Positions 37,916-46,256 of a DNA stretch of 64,000 bases are shown piece by piece. The notes below the pieces were generated by a model. That model did not search any database. It had not been told where the DNA came from and saw nothing but the letters and a program-made list of their open reading frames with translations. Numbering within the stretch: position 1 is the stretch's first letter; each line of letters opens with the position of its first letter. Origin of the DNA: Buttiauxella selenatireducens (GTDB lineage Bacteria; Pseudomonadota; Gammaproteobacteria; Enterobacterales; Enterobacteriaceae); assembly GCF_031432975.1 (NCBI RefSeq), contig NZ_CP133838.1, positions 248,001 through 312,000 on the forward strand, written 5' to 3'. The position numbers were made by a program, and so were the translations under genes.

Positions 37916-39238
37916 ATGAAACCATTAAAAGTTGTCACGCTCGGCGGGGGTTCCGGCTACACGCCAGAACTAATTGATGGATTTATCAGAAGGCATGCAG
38001 AACTCCCGGTCAGTGAATTCTGGTTGGTGGATATCGAATCAGGTCGTGAAAAGCTGGAAATTGTCGGGAAACTCGCCCAACGCATGGTGAAAAAGTCGGG
38101 CATCCCGATGACGGTTCATCTCACAACGGACCGCAAGCAGGCGCTGAAAGATGCCGATTTTGTCACCACGCAAATTCGCGTCGGGCAACTGGCAGCACGC
38201 ATTCAGGATGAAAAAATCCCGCTGCATTATGGCGTGCTGGGCCAGGAAACTACCGGCCCCGGCGGGTTTATGAAGGCGCAACGCACCATTCCGGTTCTGC
38301 TGGATGTGTGTAAAGAGATGGAAACCCTGTGCCCGGATGCGTGGCTGATCAACTTTACCAATCCGGCGGGCATCGTCACCGAAGCGATTGCAAAACACAG
38401 CACCATTAAATCGCTGGGGATTTGCAGCGGTGCTAACAGCATGATGATGGATGTAGCCAAAGCTTACGGCGTGGGCCGCGAAGCCATTGATGCGCGAGTC
38501 ATGGGGCTAAATCATCTGATTTTTGCCGACCGGATTACGTTGTATGGCGAAGATGTCACCGCTGATTTTATTGAAAAACTAGCCCAGGGCGTGAGCGACA
38601 ACAAGCTCAAAAACATCCCCGATATTGGGCTGCCCGCCGAGTTTATCCGCGCACTAAATTTTTACCCGCTCTCCTATTTAAAATATTTCTGGTTAAACCA
38701 GGAAATGGTGCAGCACGAACTCGAAGAATTACGCAACGGCGGCACGCGCGGCGAACGTTCGCTGCAAATTGAAAAGAGCCTGTTTGATATTTATCGCAAC
38801 CCAGAACTTTGCGAAAAACCACCAGAATTATCCAGCCGTGGCGGCGCATATTATTCCGACACTGCCTGCTCGATTATTAGCTCGATTTATAACAACAAAA
38901 AAGAAGTGCACGTGGTCAACACCACGAATCGCGGAACCACGCCTGATTTACCCGATGACGCGGTGATTGAAACCAATGCGGTGATCGATAAGCAAGGCGC
39001 ACGCCCGCTGGCTTACGGGCGCTTACCGGCGCGTATCCGCGGGCTAATTCAGAGCGTAAAAGCTTTCGAAGAGTTAACGGTTGAAGCGGCAATTACTGGC
39101 AATAAACACACCGCGTTGCTGGCGCTGGCGGCACACCCGCTGGTGCCATCGGTGGCGGTCGCGGAAAATATTCTCAAAGATTATTTAGCCGCTAACCGGG
39201 ATTTCTTACCGCAATATTCACTTTCCACGGATGAATAA
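37916..39238 (+). CDS. GH4 6-phospho-beta-glucosidase (LicH/ChbF-like)
   Basis: A 440-aa NAD+-dependent family 4 glycosidase: LGGGSGYTPELIDGF at the N-terminus, LGQETTGPGGFMKA, INFTNPAGIVTEA, and the metal-binding region GICSGANSMMM and MGLNHLIFADR. The NFTNPAGIVTEA form is that of 6-phospho-beta-glucosidases such as LicH and ChbF. It cleaves a phosphorylated beta-glucoside, presumably delivered by the EIIC encoded 24 bp downstream. It differs clearly from the other GH4 gene at 22386. Confidence 0.88.
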   Translation: MKPLKVVTLGGGSGYTPELIDGFIRRHAELPVSEFWLVDIESGREKLEIVGKLAQRMVKKSGIPMTVHLTTDRKQALKDADFVTTQIRVGQLAARIQDEKIPLHYGVLGQETTGPGGFMKAQRTIPVLLDVCKEMETLCPDAWLINFTNPAGIVTEAIAKHSTIKSLGICSGANSMMMDVAKAYGVGREAIDARVMGLNHLIFADRITLYGEDVTADFIEKLAQGVSDNKLKNIPDIGLPAEFIRALNFYPLSYLKYFWLNQEMVQHELEELRNGGTRGERSLQIEKSLFDIYRNPELCEKPPELSSRGGAYYSDTACSIISSIYNNKKEVHVVNTTNRGTTPDLPDDAVIETNAVIDKQGARPLAYGRLPARIRGLIQSVKAFEELTVEAAITGNKHTALLALAAHPLVPSVAVAENILKDYLAANRDFLPQYSLSTDE

Positions 39239-39261
39239 TTTTCTTTTAAAAGGGATATTTC

Positions 39262-40512
39262 ATGCAACATTTTCTGGAAAACAAAGTCATTCCCGTCTTA
39301 ATGAAGATAGGCAATAACGTTATTCTGGTGGCGATACGTAACGGTATCGCCTTTACGTTGCCGTTTATTATTGCCGGAAGCCTGTTCCTGATTGTGGCGA
39401 ATTTACCCATCCCCGGCTGGCATGAGTTTTTAGGCAGTTATGCGAATAAACTCAGCGTTCCGGTGCAGGCGACATTTGGCGCAATCGGGTTAATTGCCGC
39501 CATCGGCATTAGCTATAATCTGGCGAAACAATACAACCTCGATGGGCTAAGCTGTTGCTGTATTACCGTGTCGGTCTTTATTCTCGCCCAGCTGGATAGC
39601 CAGTATAAAATCAACGTCGATAATTTTGGGGCCGCGGGATTATTCTCAGCCATCATATTGTCGATATTCACGGTTTATACCGTGCGGTTTTTTATCACTC
39701 ACAAAATCTATATTCGTATGCCGGAAGGCGTTCCTCCCGCCGTGCTGCAATCGTTTATCAGCCTGGTGCCTGCGGTGGTTTGCCTGGCGCTGGTGTGGTT
39801 TGTGCGCGTGATTCTGGATTTTGATATCAACGGCTTCTTTACCCTTATCCTCAGCCCGCTGGTGCACGGTTTAGATACGCTGCCAGGAATGCTCATTCTG
39901 GTGGCACTGATTTCGCTGCTGTGGAGCTGCGGGATCCATGGAACCAACGTGCTTTCCGGGATTACCAGCCCGATATTCCTGAAGTTTATTGCCGAAAATA
40001 CCCAGGCTTATCTCAGCGGCCAACCCGTTCCCCATATTACCGCTGAAGGGTTTTATAACTTCTTTATCTGCGCGGGCGGTTCGGGCGCCACAATGGGGTT
40101 AGTGCTGGCAATGCTGTTATCGAAAAGCCGTTACTACAAATCCATTGGCCGCGTCTCGTTTGGCCCGTCGATTTTCTGTATTAACGAGCCTGTTATTTTT
40201 GGCGTGCCGATGGTGCTCAACCCGATAATGATGTTCCCGCTCATTGTGGCGCCACTGGTAATTTGTACCTGTTCTTATTTGCTGATGGATTTCGGCATTA
40301 TTGGCAGGCCAGTATTCCAGATCCCCTGGACGATGCCGCCGATTCTTAACGCCTATTTCGCCACAGGCGGGAACATTCCTGCGGCAATTTGGTCAGGCTG
40401 CATGATTGTTATTTCTACAATAATCTATTATCCGTTCTTCAGAATAATGGAAGTGAAACAGTTGGCTATCGAAGCACAGGAAGCAGAATTGACGGCTGAA
40501 GTGGTACACTAA
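39262..40512 (+). CDS. PTS lactose/cellobiose-family EIIC permease
   Basis: A 416-aa membrane component with about ten TM segments, of the Lac/Chb family (CelB/ChbC type). Visible are VAIRNGIAFTLPFIIAGSLF, LLWSCGIHGTNVLSGI and the family-typical FGPSIFCINEPVIFGVPMVLNP, with the INEPV-x-FG substrate loop. No EIIA or EIIB gene is adjacent, so it must recruit those from elsewhere (for example a chb locus). Likely imports a beta-glucoside for the upstream GH4 enzyme. Confidence 0.87.
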   Translation: MQHFLENKVIPVLMKIGNNVILVAIRNGIAFTLPFIIAGSLFLIVANLPIPGWHEFLGSYANKLSVPVQATFGAIGLIAAIGISYNLAKQYNLDGLSCCCITVSVFILAQLDSQYKINVDNFGAAGLFSAIILSIFTVYTVRFFITHKIYIRMPEGVPPAVLQSFISLVPAVVCLALVWFVRVILDFDINGFFTLILSPLVHGLDTLPGMLILVALISLLWSCGIHGTNVLSGITSPIFLKFIAENTQAYLSGQPVPHITAEGFYNFFICAGGSGATMGLVLAMLLSKSRYYKSIGRVSFGPSIFCINEPVIFGVPMVLNPIMMFPLIVAPLVICTCSYLLMDFGIIGRPVFQIPWTMPPILNAYFATGGNIPAAIWSGCMIVISTIIYYPFFRIMEVKQLAIEAQEAELTAEVVH

Positions 40513-40544
40513 CGGCCCGATAACAACGCTGGAAATGAATCCCG

Positions 40545-41273
40545 ATGGTTGCGCGATACAGAGAAATTAAACACAGTATTCAGGAAGATATCCTCAGCCA
40601 GCGTTACCGGGTCGGTGAGAAAATCCCTTCCGAAAGAGAACTCGCGGTGCAATATGGCGTGACGCGAGTGACGTTGCAAAAGGCGATGAATCTTCTTGAA
40701 CAGGAAGGGTTTATCGAGCGTATTCATGGCAAAGGGATGTTTGTCACAAAAGTGATTGAAGACAATGTCTACATGCTCAATAGCGGCACCGGAGATTCAA
40801 TTTTAGGCTTTTCCCGCGAGTTTGGTCAGCAGGCGAAAATCACCAGCCAGCTTATTTCCCATCAGCTCATTCTCGCCCCGCAGCCCATCGCGGGGCAGTT
40901 GGAAATGCAGGCCAATCAGCAGGTTCATTTTATTCGCCGGGTGCGTTTAATCGACGATGTTCCGGTGCTAATTGAAGACTCGTGGATTAATAGCGAGGTT
41001 ATTGCCGCCATCCCCGAAACTGTGCTTGAACACGGTTCGTTGTATCAATACATCGAAGAGCTGACCGGCAAAAAAATTAAGTTTTACAACTCGGTTATTG
41101 AAGGCGATTTATTCAGCAAAGACCTTGCCGATTTGCTGTCAATAGCCGCTGGTTTGCCGATGCTGAAAGTCTCTGGCGTGACTAAATTAGAAGACGGCAC
41201 GGCATTTAACTATTCCGTCAGTTATAACCGCGCGGATATGTTTAAGATTAAAAATAGCTGGGTGGGGAAATAG
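40545..41273 (+). CDS. GntR/UTRA family transcriptional regulator
   Basis: A 242-aa HutC-subfamily regulator. The winged HTH spans residues 5-70 (GEKIPSERELAVQYGVTRVT and QEGFIERIHGKGMFVT) and a UTRA ligand-binding domain residues 90-235 (PVLIEDSWINSEVI, FNYSVSYNRADMFKI). It follows the EIIC gene by 32 bp and probably represses the GH4-EIIC-regulator operon in the absence of a phosphoglucoside. Confidence 0.88.
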   Translation: MVARYREIKHSIQEDILSQRYRVGEKIPSERELAVQYGVTRVTLQKAMNLLEQEGFIERIHGKGMFVTKVIEDNVYMLNSGTGDSILGFSREFGQQAKITSQLISHQLILAPQPIAGQLEMQANQQVHFIRRVRLIDDVPVLIEDSWINSEVIAAIPETVLEHGSLYQYIEELTGKKIKFYNSVIEGDLFSKDLADLLSIAAGLPMLKVSGVTKLEDGTAFNYSVSYNRADMFKIKNSWVGK

Positions 41274-41294
41274 ACAACTCCAAACGGTTTTGTA

Positions 41295-41328
41295 GGATGG
41301 ATGAACGTCAGCGTCATCCATCCTTTTT
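41295..41328. terminator. Hairpin terminator between the GntR gene and cheV
   Basis: GGATGGATGA (41295-41304) and TCATCCATCC (41314-41323) followed by TTTTT, between convergent genes. The stem resembles the REP-like hairpin at 55338. Confidence 0.8.
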
Positions 41329-41334
41329 GCCGGT

Positions 41335-42300
41335 CTAAAGCTCCGCACCTTCCAGCGCCTTATTAATCACCTGAGAAAGCTCCTTCACATCGAACTTCGC
41401 GACATAGCCATTCGCGCCCACTTTGCGCACGTGGTCTTCGTTGGCGCTACCTGAAAGCGACGAGTGGATCACCACCGGGATCTGTTTGAGCGTGATATCC
41501 GTTTTGATGTTTCGCGTCAGGGTAAAACCGTCCATTTCCGGCATTTCGATGTCGGTTAACACCATGCCAATGCGGTCGGTGATGGGCTGTCCAGCGGCTT
41601 TGGCCTCTGCGGCGATAACCTTGATTTTCTCCCAGGCTTCAAGGCCCGTGGAATGCATCATCGTCGGAATGCCCATCCCTTTCAGGCCCTGTTCGAGCAT
41701 CATGCGGGCGACTTTCGAATCCTCGGCAACAATGGCAACAGCGCCCGGTTTCAGCGGGTTTGTGCTCCCTTCAATGGCCGCGACATCAACGTTGCGCCCG
41801 GAGGGAATAATGTCATAAAGAATTTGTTCAACATCGAGTACCAGCGCCAGTTCACCTTTGTATTCGTCACTATCGAGCGAAGCAATACTGGTGATATTAC
41901 GGCTGCTTACACCTGACTCGGCGGCGTGAACCTGGCTCCAGTCCAGACGGATAATATTTTCCACCGACTCTACCGCAAATGCCTGCGTGCTACGGGCGTA
42001 TTCGGTTATCAGTAACAGGTTTAGCCCCGTTTCTGGCGTGCAACCGGTGACGGCGGGCAAGTCGATTACCGGGATAATCTGATCACGAATATTGGCCATG
42101 CCTAACAGCGGTGACATCATTCCGGCCGCACGATTGATTTTCTGCATCGGCACAATTTCACGTAGCTTAAAGACGTTGATGCCATACAGCTCTGATTTAT
42201 CAGAGTGCTGACCTTTCCCTAAGCGGAATAACAACAACTCAAATTTGTTGGATAACGCCAGGTTAGCCCTTTCATCAATATCTTTTTGAAAACTATCCAT
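41335..42300 (-). CDS. cheV: Chemotaxis coupling protein CheV
   Basis: A 321-aa fusion of a CheW domain (residues 15-165, with IRDQIIPVIDLP) and a CheY-like receiver (residues 185-315, with acidic pocket AEDSKVARMM, phosphoacceptor Asp in LTDIEMPEMDGF and Lys in VAKFDVKELSQVI). It couples chemoreceptors to CheA and buffers phosphorylation. Salmonella has cheV; E. coli K-12 does not. No other chemotaxis gene is nearby, so it is a solitary gene among sugar loci. Confidence 0.93.
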   Translation of the reverse strand: MDSFQKDIDERANLALSNKFELLLFRLGKGQHSDKSELYGINVFKLREIVPMQKINRAAGMMSPLLGMANIRDQIIPVIDLPAVTGCTPETGLNLLLITEYARSTQAFAVESVENIIRLDWSQVHAAESGVSSRNITSIASLDSDEYKGELALVLDVEQILYDIIPSGRNVDVAAIEGSTNPLKPGAVAIVAEDSKVARMMLEQGLKGMGIPTMMHSTGLEAWEKIKVIAAEAKAAGQPITDRIGMVLTDIEMPEMDGFTLTRNIKTDITLKQIPVVIHSSLSGSANEDHVRKVGANGYVAKFDVKELSQVINKALEGAEL

Positions 42301-42402
42301 TTTAACCTCGAATGATTACTCGCCGTTGCGTCGCCCTGGCGTCTGGTTAAGTTATCGGCAGATTGGGGGAAAAGTGGAGTGACTTTGGAATAGGGATACC
42401 GG

Positions 42403-42960
42403 TTATTCCCCAAGTTCTTTGCCCAACCATGCCACCAGTGCGATGCTATCCACCGGTTTGCCCTGCTCCACGGTATAAACCGATCCCAGTGACATAGGCT
42501 GTGCGTTATTTGCCAGAGCCAATAATTCCGGCAGGTATTCTTCACCGGGATGGCCTTCGCGGCGTTCATCGAGTCTTTGCGCGTAACGCTGTACGGCGAG
42601 ATGCCCTGGGATGTGGTTCCAGATTTCCACCACCCGCGTGATCCCTGCCTGTTCAAGATAGCGTTCCAGCGCTTCTTTGGGCTGGAAACCAAACCAGGCG
42701 TCGATAATAAATACGCATTGTTGCGGGCTGTCGGCGACAATCGACCAAATCACCTCATAGGCGGCGCACCCGAGACGCCGATTAAACGGCCTGTCAATGT
42801 TATCGAACTGCGCCATAAAAGGCTCTTTGATACCGTCGATGGTCAGTACGGGGAGCGCAAAATGCTCGGACAATAAGCGTGCGACGGTGCTTTTACCCGA
42901 GGCCGGAACACCGTTCACAAGTACCACCGTTTTGCCCTGTGTTCGTGAAGTCTGGCTCAT
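42403..42960 (-). CDS. P-loop ATPase/kinase of unknown substrate
   Basis: A 185-aa nucleotide kinase-like protein with the Walker A motif LVNGVPASGKSTVARLL near residue 14, a Walker-B-like FIIDAWFG near 98, and the lid-like RYAQRLDERREGHPG near 132. It is the last gene of the phosphofructokinase/PTS operon; its ATG overlaps the EIIA stop (ATGA). It could phosphorylate a sugar or pathway intermediate; nothing in the sequence fixes the substrate. Confidence 0.75.
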   Translation of the reverse strand: MSQTSRTQGKTVVLVNGVPASGKSTVARLLSEHFALPVLTIDGIKEPFMAQFDNIDRPFNRRLGCAAYEVIWSIVADSPQQCVFIIDAWFGFQPKEALERYLEQAGITRVVEIWNHIPGHLAVQRYAQRLDERREGHPGEEYLPELLALANNAQPMSLGSVYTVEQGKPVDSIALVAWLGKELGE

Positions 42961-43394
42961 AATATTGCGATCACCTCTTCCTTAGCTTTTGCCCGGCGGA
43001 GTCTTGCCATCACATCGTCATCACCCAATAAATTCACTATCGCGCGGATGCCTTCTTCAATGTGTTGGTTGCTGTCTTTGGCTGCAAACATAATGACGAT
43101 GTCGGCTTTGTCGCTATTGGCAAAAGCAATCGGTTCTTCGAGCAACACCATGCTGAAGCAATTTTTCATTACGCCGCATTCCGGGCGAGCATGGGGCATA
43201 GCAACGCCTTCTTCAAAAACGTAATACGCGCCATGCTCCAGAGTGTTATTAATCACTGCCTGGTAATAGGAAGGCAGGATATAACCGTTATCAACTAGCG
43301 GCTGCGCCGCAAGTTTAATCACCTTTTGCCAGTCCGTTTCACGCACGCCAACTTGAATTGCCTGCGCTTCAATTAATAATTCTTTAATAGCCAT
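42957..43394 (-). CDS. PTS EIIA component (mannitol/fructose fold, ascorbate-type)
   Basis: A 145-aa EIIA protein starting MAIKELLIEAQAIQVGV. The phosphohistidine lies in VFEEGVAMPHARPECG near residue 66, and the C-terminal LLGDDDVMARLRRAKAKEEV helix is typical of SgaA/UlaC-like EIIA. A GTG one codon earlier is possible. It would pass phosphate to the EIIB encoded upstream in the same operon. It is 9 bp downstream of a small hypothetical gene. Confidence 0.88.
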   Translation of the reverse strand: MAIKELLIEAQAIQVGVRETDWQKVIKLAAQPLVDNGYILPSYYQAVINNTLEHGAYYVFEEGVAMPHARPECGVMKNCFSMVLLEEPIAFANSDKADIVIMFAAKDSNQHIEEGIRAIVNLLGDDDVMARLRRAKAKEEVIAIL

Positions 43395-43403
43395 CACCAG
43401 TCC

Positions 43404-43673
43404 TTAGATGTTTTTACGAATATGATTTCGCAGCTCATCAATTTTAATAAATAACGCATCAATATGCTGACGGTGCGTTTTACTCTTCGCGTAAACTTGT
43501 AACGCCTGGTTATAGCGCAACATAAGTGATTTCTGAGTTTCGCCGTTATTGGGGTTTTCCGTTAGTCTATTTTCCAGTGCTGTTAATTCAGTTTCAATTT
43601 GAATAGCCTGAATATCATATTGCGCCGATTCTGAATTATCTTTATGGAAAAGTTTTTTTAAAGATCCAAACAT
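43404..43673 (-). CDS. Small hypothetical protein in the PTS operon
   Basis: An 89-aa charged helical protein starting MFGSLKKLFHKDNSESAQYD, followed by a helical region with heptad-like spacing (IQAIQIETELTALENRL) and a C-terminal helix ending LRNHIRKNI. There are no Cys or catalytic signatures. I do not recognise the family. Its position between aldolase (68 bp upstream) and EIIA (9 bp downstream) suggests co-translation with the operon, possibly as a scaffold or regulator. Confidence 0.65.
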   Translation of the reverse strand: MFGSLKKLFHKDNSESAQYDIQAIQIETELTALENRLTENPNNGETQKSLMLRYNQALQVYAKSKTHRQHIDALFIKIDELRNHIRKNI

Positions 43674-43741
43674 AGCTCGCTCCCGCCCGACGATTGCCGT
43701 GCAACCAGGGTTACAATAAAGAGTAGAGGATAACGCTTAGC

Positions 43742-44584
43742 TTATTTAAATAATGCGATCTTTTCGATTAATACCGCAGCTACCGCATCATTTGCCGGAA
43801 TTAAAAATTTACGCACGCTGTCGTTCACTTTGCCCTTCTCGAAGGTTTCTTTGCAGTGCCCAACCCACTGCACGTTCATTTCAGTGCCGACGTTCACTTT
43901 GTCGATGCCACCCGCGACCGCGCGACGCATATCTTCATCACTGACGCCTGTTCCACCGTGGAGCACCAGCGGGGTTTTGGTCACTTCGCTGATATCCGCA
44001 AGACGTTGGTGTTGAATTTGCGCTTTACCGGTATACAGGCCGTGCACCGTGCCAACGGAAACAGCCAACATATCGACACCCGTTTCATCCACAAAACGTT
44101 TGGCATCTTCGGTGGTGGTGAAGGCAATATCTTCCATGGCCACGGATTTACCATCTTCTGAGCCGCCAATGGCACCGAGTTCTGCTTCTACAGAAATATT
44201 ACGTGGCCGGGCGATATCAATAACTTTGCGGGTGTTGGCAATATTGTCGGCCATATCCAGATGTGAGCCGTCATACATCACTGAGCTAAAGCCCGCGTCT
44301 ATAGCCGTTTTAATGGATTCAATATCTGAACAGTGATCCAAATGCAAACAGGTCGGTATTTGTTGGCTTTCTGATAAAGAACGAATCGAATCGACTAATA
44401 AACGATAACCTAAATACTCAGCGGTCCCCGTCGAGATTTGAATCATTAACGGGCTGTTGGTCGCTTTGGCGGCTTTGAAATAAGCGGGTAACATTTCCAG
44501 GCAATGTAAATTAAAGGAACCTACTGCTTTGAAATTACGTTGCTTCGCCACCTGCAATAAATCAGGGAAGTTATAGAGACTCAT
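43742..44584 (-). CDS. Class II fructose/tagatose-bisphosphate aldolase family protein
   Basis: A 280-aa TIM-barrel aldolase, start MSLYNFPDLLQVAKQRNFKA. Zinc-site residues appear in CLHLDHCSDIESIKTAIDAG (Asp and His near 82), SVEAELGAIGG, VGTVHGLYTG and VLHGGTGVSDED; NVGTEMN binds the substrate phosphate. Size and motifs fit the KbaY/GatY/AgaY group. Substrate would be a ketose-1,6-bisphosphate made by the phosphofructokinase-like protein of the same operon. The start overlaps the EIIC gene by 14 bp. Confidence 0.87.
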   Translation of the reverse strand: MSLYNFPDLLQVAKQRNFKAVGSFNLHCLEMLPAYFKAAKATNSPLMIQISTGTAEYLGYRLLVDSIRSLSESQQIPTCLHLDHCSDIESIKTAIDAGFSSVMYDGSHLDMADNIANTRKVIDIARPRNISVEAELGAIGGSEDGKSVAMEDIAFTTTEDAKRFVDETGVDMLAVSVGTVHGLYTGKAQIQHQRLADISEVTKTPLVLHGGTGVSDEDMRRAVAGGIDKVNVGTEMNVQWVGHCKETFEKGKVNDSVRKFLIPANDAVAAVLIEKIALFK

Positions 44585-45938
44585 GTGCTTTTTCCTCTTG
44601 AGGTTTGGTTGATTTGCCATTCACGAACCAGGCGATAAGCGCCACGAACAGGATAAATACGCCGACAAACGTCCAGTTGTTCTGGAAGACGTGCCCCAAA
44701 ATCAGGCCGCTACTAATGACATCGGAATCGCTGAAGGTCACGCCGGTGAAACCATAGCTTTCCAGCATTGGAACCAGTATTGCGGGCAGGAAGGTAATGA
44801 ACAGGCCATGAACGACGCCCCCGATAATTGCCCCGCGTCTACCGCCCATTGCGTTACCGAAAATCCCTGCAGTACCACCGGCAAAGAAGTTGGTTAACAG
44901 TCCTGGCAGGATCATCGCCAGTCCAAACATTGGGAAGACAATCATGCCGATGATGGAACCTGCGGTGGTGGCGAGGAAGCCGACAATCACGGCATTTGGG
45001 GCGTAGGGGAACAGCACCGGGCAGTCCAGAGCGGGTTTGGCGTCTGGCACGATGCGCATAGCGATACCACGGAATGCTGGCACCAGTTCGTTTAACAGCA
45101 GGCGCACACCGCTATAAAGCACGAATACCCCGGCAACAAACTGTATCGCCTGCATAAAGGCAAACATCAGGTAATTCACACCGTTGGAATACTGGCTGAT
45201 ATATTCCGGGCCTGCTGCCAGTGCCGGGATGAGGTACATCGGGATCATCACCACAGCCATCGACAAGTAGGTGTCTTGCAGGAATTTAAAGTTATCCGGT
45301 AACACTAAATCTTCGGTCGACTTAGAGCCTTTACCCACCACTTTTGCGACCGCCGCCTGAACCAGGTAGCCAATAGTGCAAAAGTGCCCAAGCGCAACGT
45401 CGTCAGAACCGGTAATACGGCGCACCACGGGTTGAGCGAGTGCGGGCATAAGCACCGCCATAATCCCACCGAAAATTCCGCCGGTCAGAATCAATGGCAG
45501 TCCGGTCAGCCCGGCTTTGTAGCCGATAACTGCCCCAATGGTGGCCATCCACAGCAAAGCCTGGCCGGTAAGAAAGATATATTTAAATGGTGTGATACGG
45601 GCAATGATGATGTTGACGATAAAGATCACCATCAGCGTGAGCGCCACTTCAGAGCCCAACTCGCGGTTTGCCAGGCCTGCAATCGCTGCGACATCGGTGA
45701 TGTAGCCTTTCATGCCGAAGCCGTGGGTGAAGATATCGTTCAGGAAAGTCAGGGTATCAACAATAATGTTGATACCTGCCATCATGATTAAAAAGCCAAG
45801 CAGCGTTTTAAATGTGCCTTCCGCGACTTTCCCTTTCGATTTTTTCTGCAATAAAAGACCGAGCATAGCGATAAAGGCAATCAGTATTGATGCCTGTCCT
45901 AGCAGGTCTTTAACAATAAAGTTAATGATGCTATTCAT
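44571..45938 (-). CDS. PTS EIIC component, UlaA/SgaT (ascorbate) family
   Basis: A 455-aa permease starting MNSIINFIVKDLLGQASILI, with about eleven TM segments and the UlaA-family features GIFGNAMGGRRGAIIGGVVHG and the LFPYAPNAVIVGFL segment. The family transports L-ascorbate or related ligands; no UlaG lactonase or UlaD-F gene is present, so the ligand is likely different. The ATG at 45938 overlaps the EIIB gene by 8 bp; a TTG two codons earlier is less likely. Confidence 0.88.
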   Translation of the reverse strand: MNSIINFIVKDLLGQASILIAFIAMLGLLLQKKSKGKVAEGTFKTLLGFLIMMAGINIIVDTLTFLNDIFTHGFGMKGYITDVAAIAGLANRELGSEVALTLMVIFIVNIIIARITPFKYIFLTGQALLWMATIGAVIGYKAGLTGLPLILTGGIFGGIMAVLMPALAQPVVRRITGSDDVALGHFCTIGYLVQAAVAKVVGKGSKSTEDLVLPDNFKFLQDTYLSMAVVMIPMYLIPALAAGPEYISQYSNGVNYLMFAFMQAIQFVAGVFVLYSGVRLLLNELVPAFRGIAMRIVPDAKPALDCPVLFPYAPNAVIVGFLATTAGSIIGMIVFPMFGLAMILPGLLTNFFAGGTAGIFGNAMGGRRGAIIGGVVHGLFITFLPAILVPMLESYGFTGVTFSDSDVISSGLILGHVFQNNWTFVGVFILFVALIAWFVNGKSTKPQEEKAHESL

Positions 45939-46245
45939 GGTCAAATACCTTCACATTGCGGTCTTTTAAAAAGGCGACAATCTTTTGTTCGATCTCATCT
46001 TTATCGGTGAGTCGGTGCAAGACAATGACGCGTTTTATTTCTTCCTCGCTGGCGTCAGCCGTTAAAATATCAGCAAAGGTTTTTTGCGTTAAAATAATGT
46101 CAGATTTAAACGCACCCGCTTCTGAAACTGTGGTGTGATCAATTTCTGCAGGAATTTGAAGTTTTTTAAGTACCGCCGTTGCTGCCATTTCAATGGCAAA
46201 ACTGGAACCTAAACCGCAGCCACATACACAAAGAATTTTAAGCAT
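45931..46245 (-). CDS. PTS EIIB component, SgaB/UlaB-like
   Basis: A 104-aa EIIB protein, start MLKILCVCGCGLGSSFAIEM. The phosphocysteine is the second or third Cys of the CVCGCGLGSS loop; the UlaB form is C-x-x-G-x-G-S-S. The ATG at 46245 has GAGGAG upstream. It is 11 bp after the phosphofructokinase-like gene and overlaps the EIIC gene. Confidence 0.88.
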   Translation of the reverse strand: MLKILCVCGCGLGSSFAIEMAATAVLKKLQIPAEIDHTTVSEAGAFKSDIILTQKTFADILTADASEEEIKRVIVLHRLTDKDEIEQKIVAFLKDRNVKVFDHE

Positions 46246-46256
46246 TGAAAGTCTCC

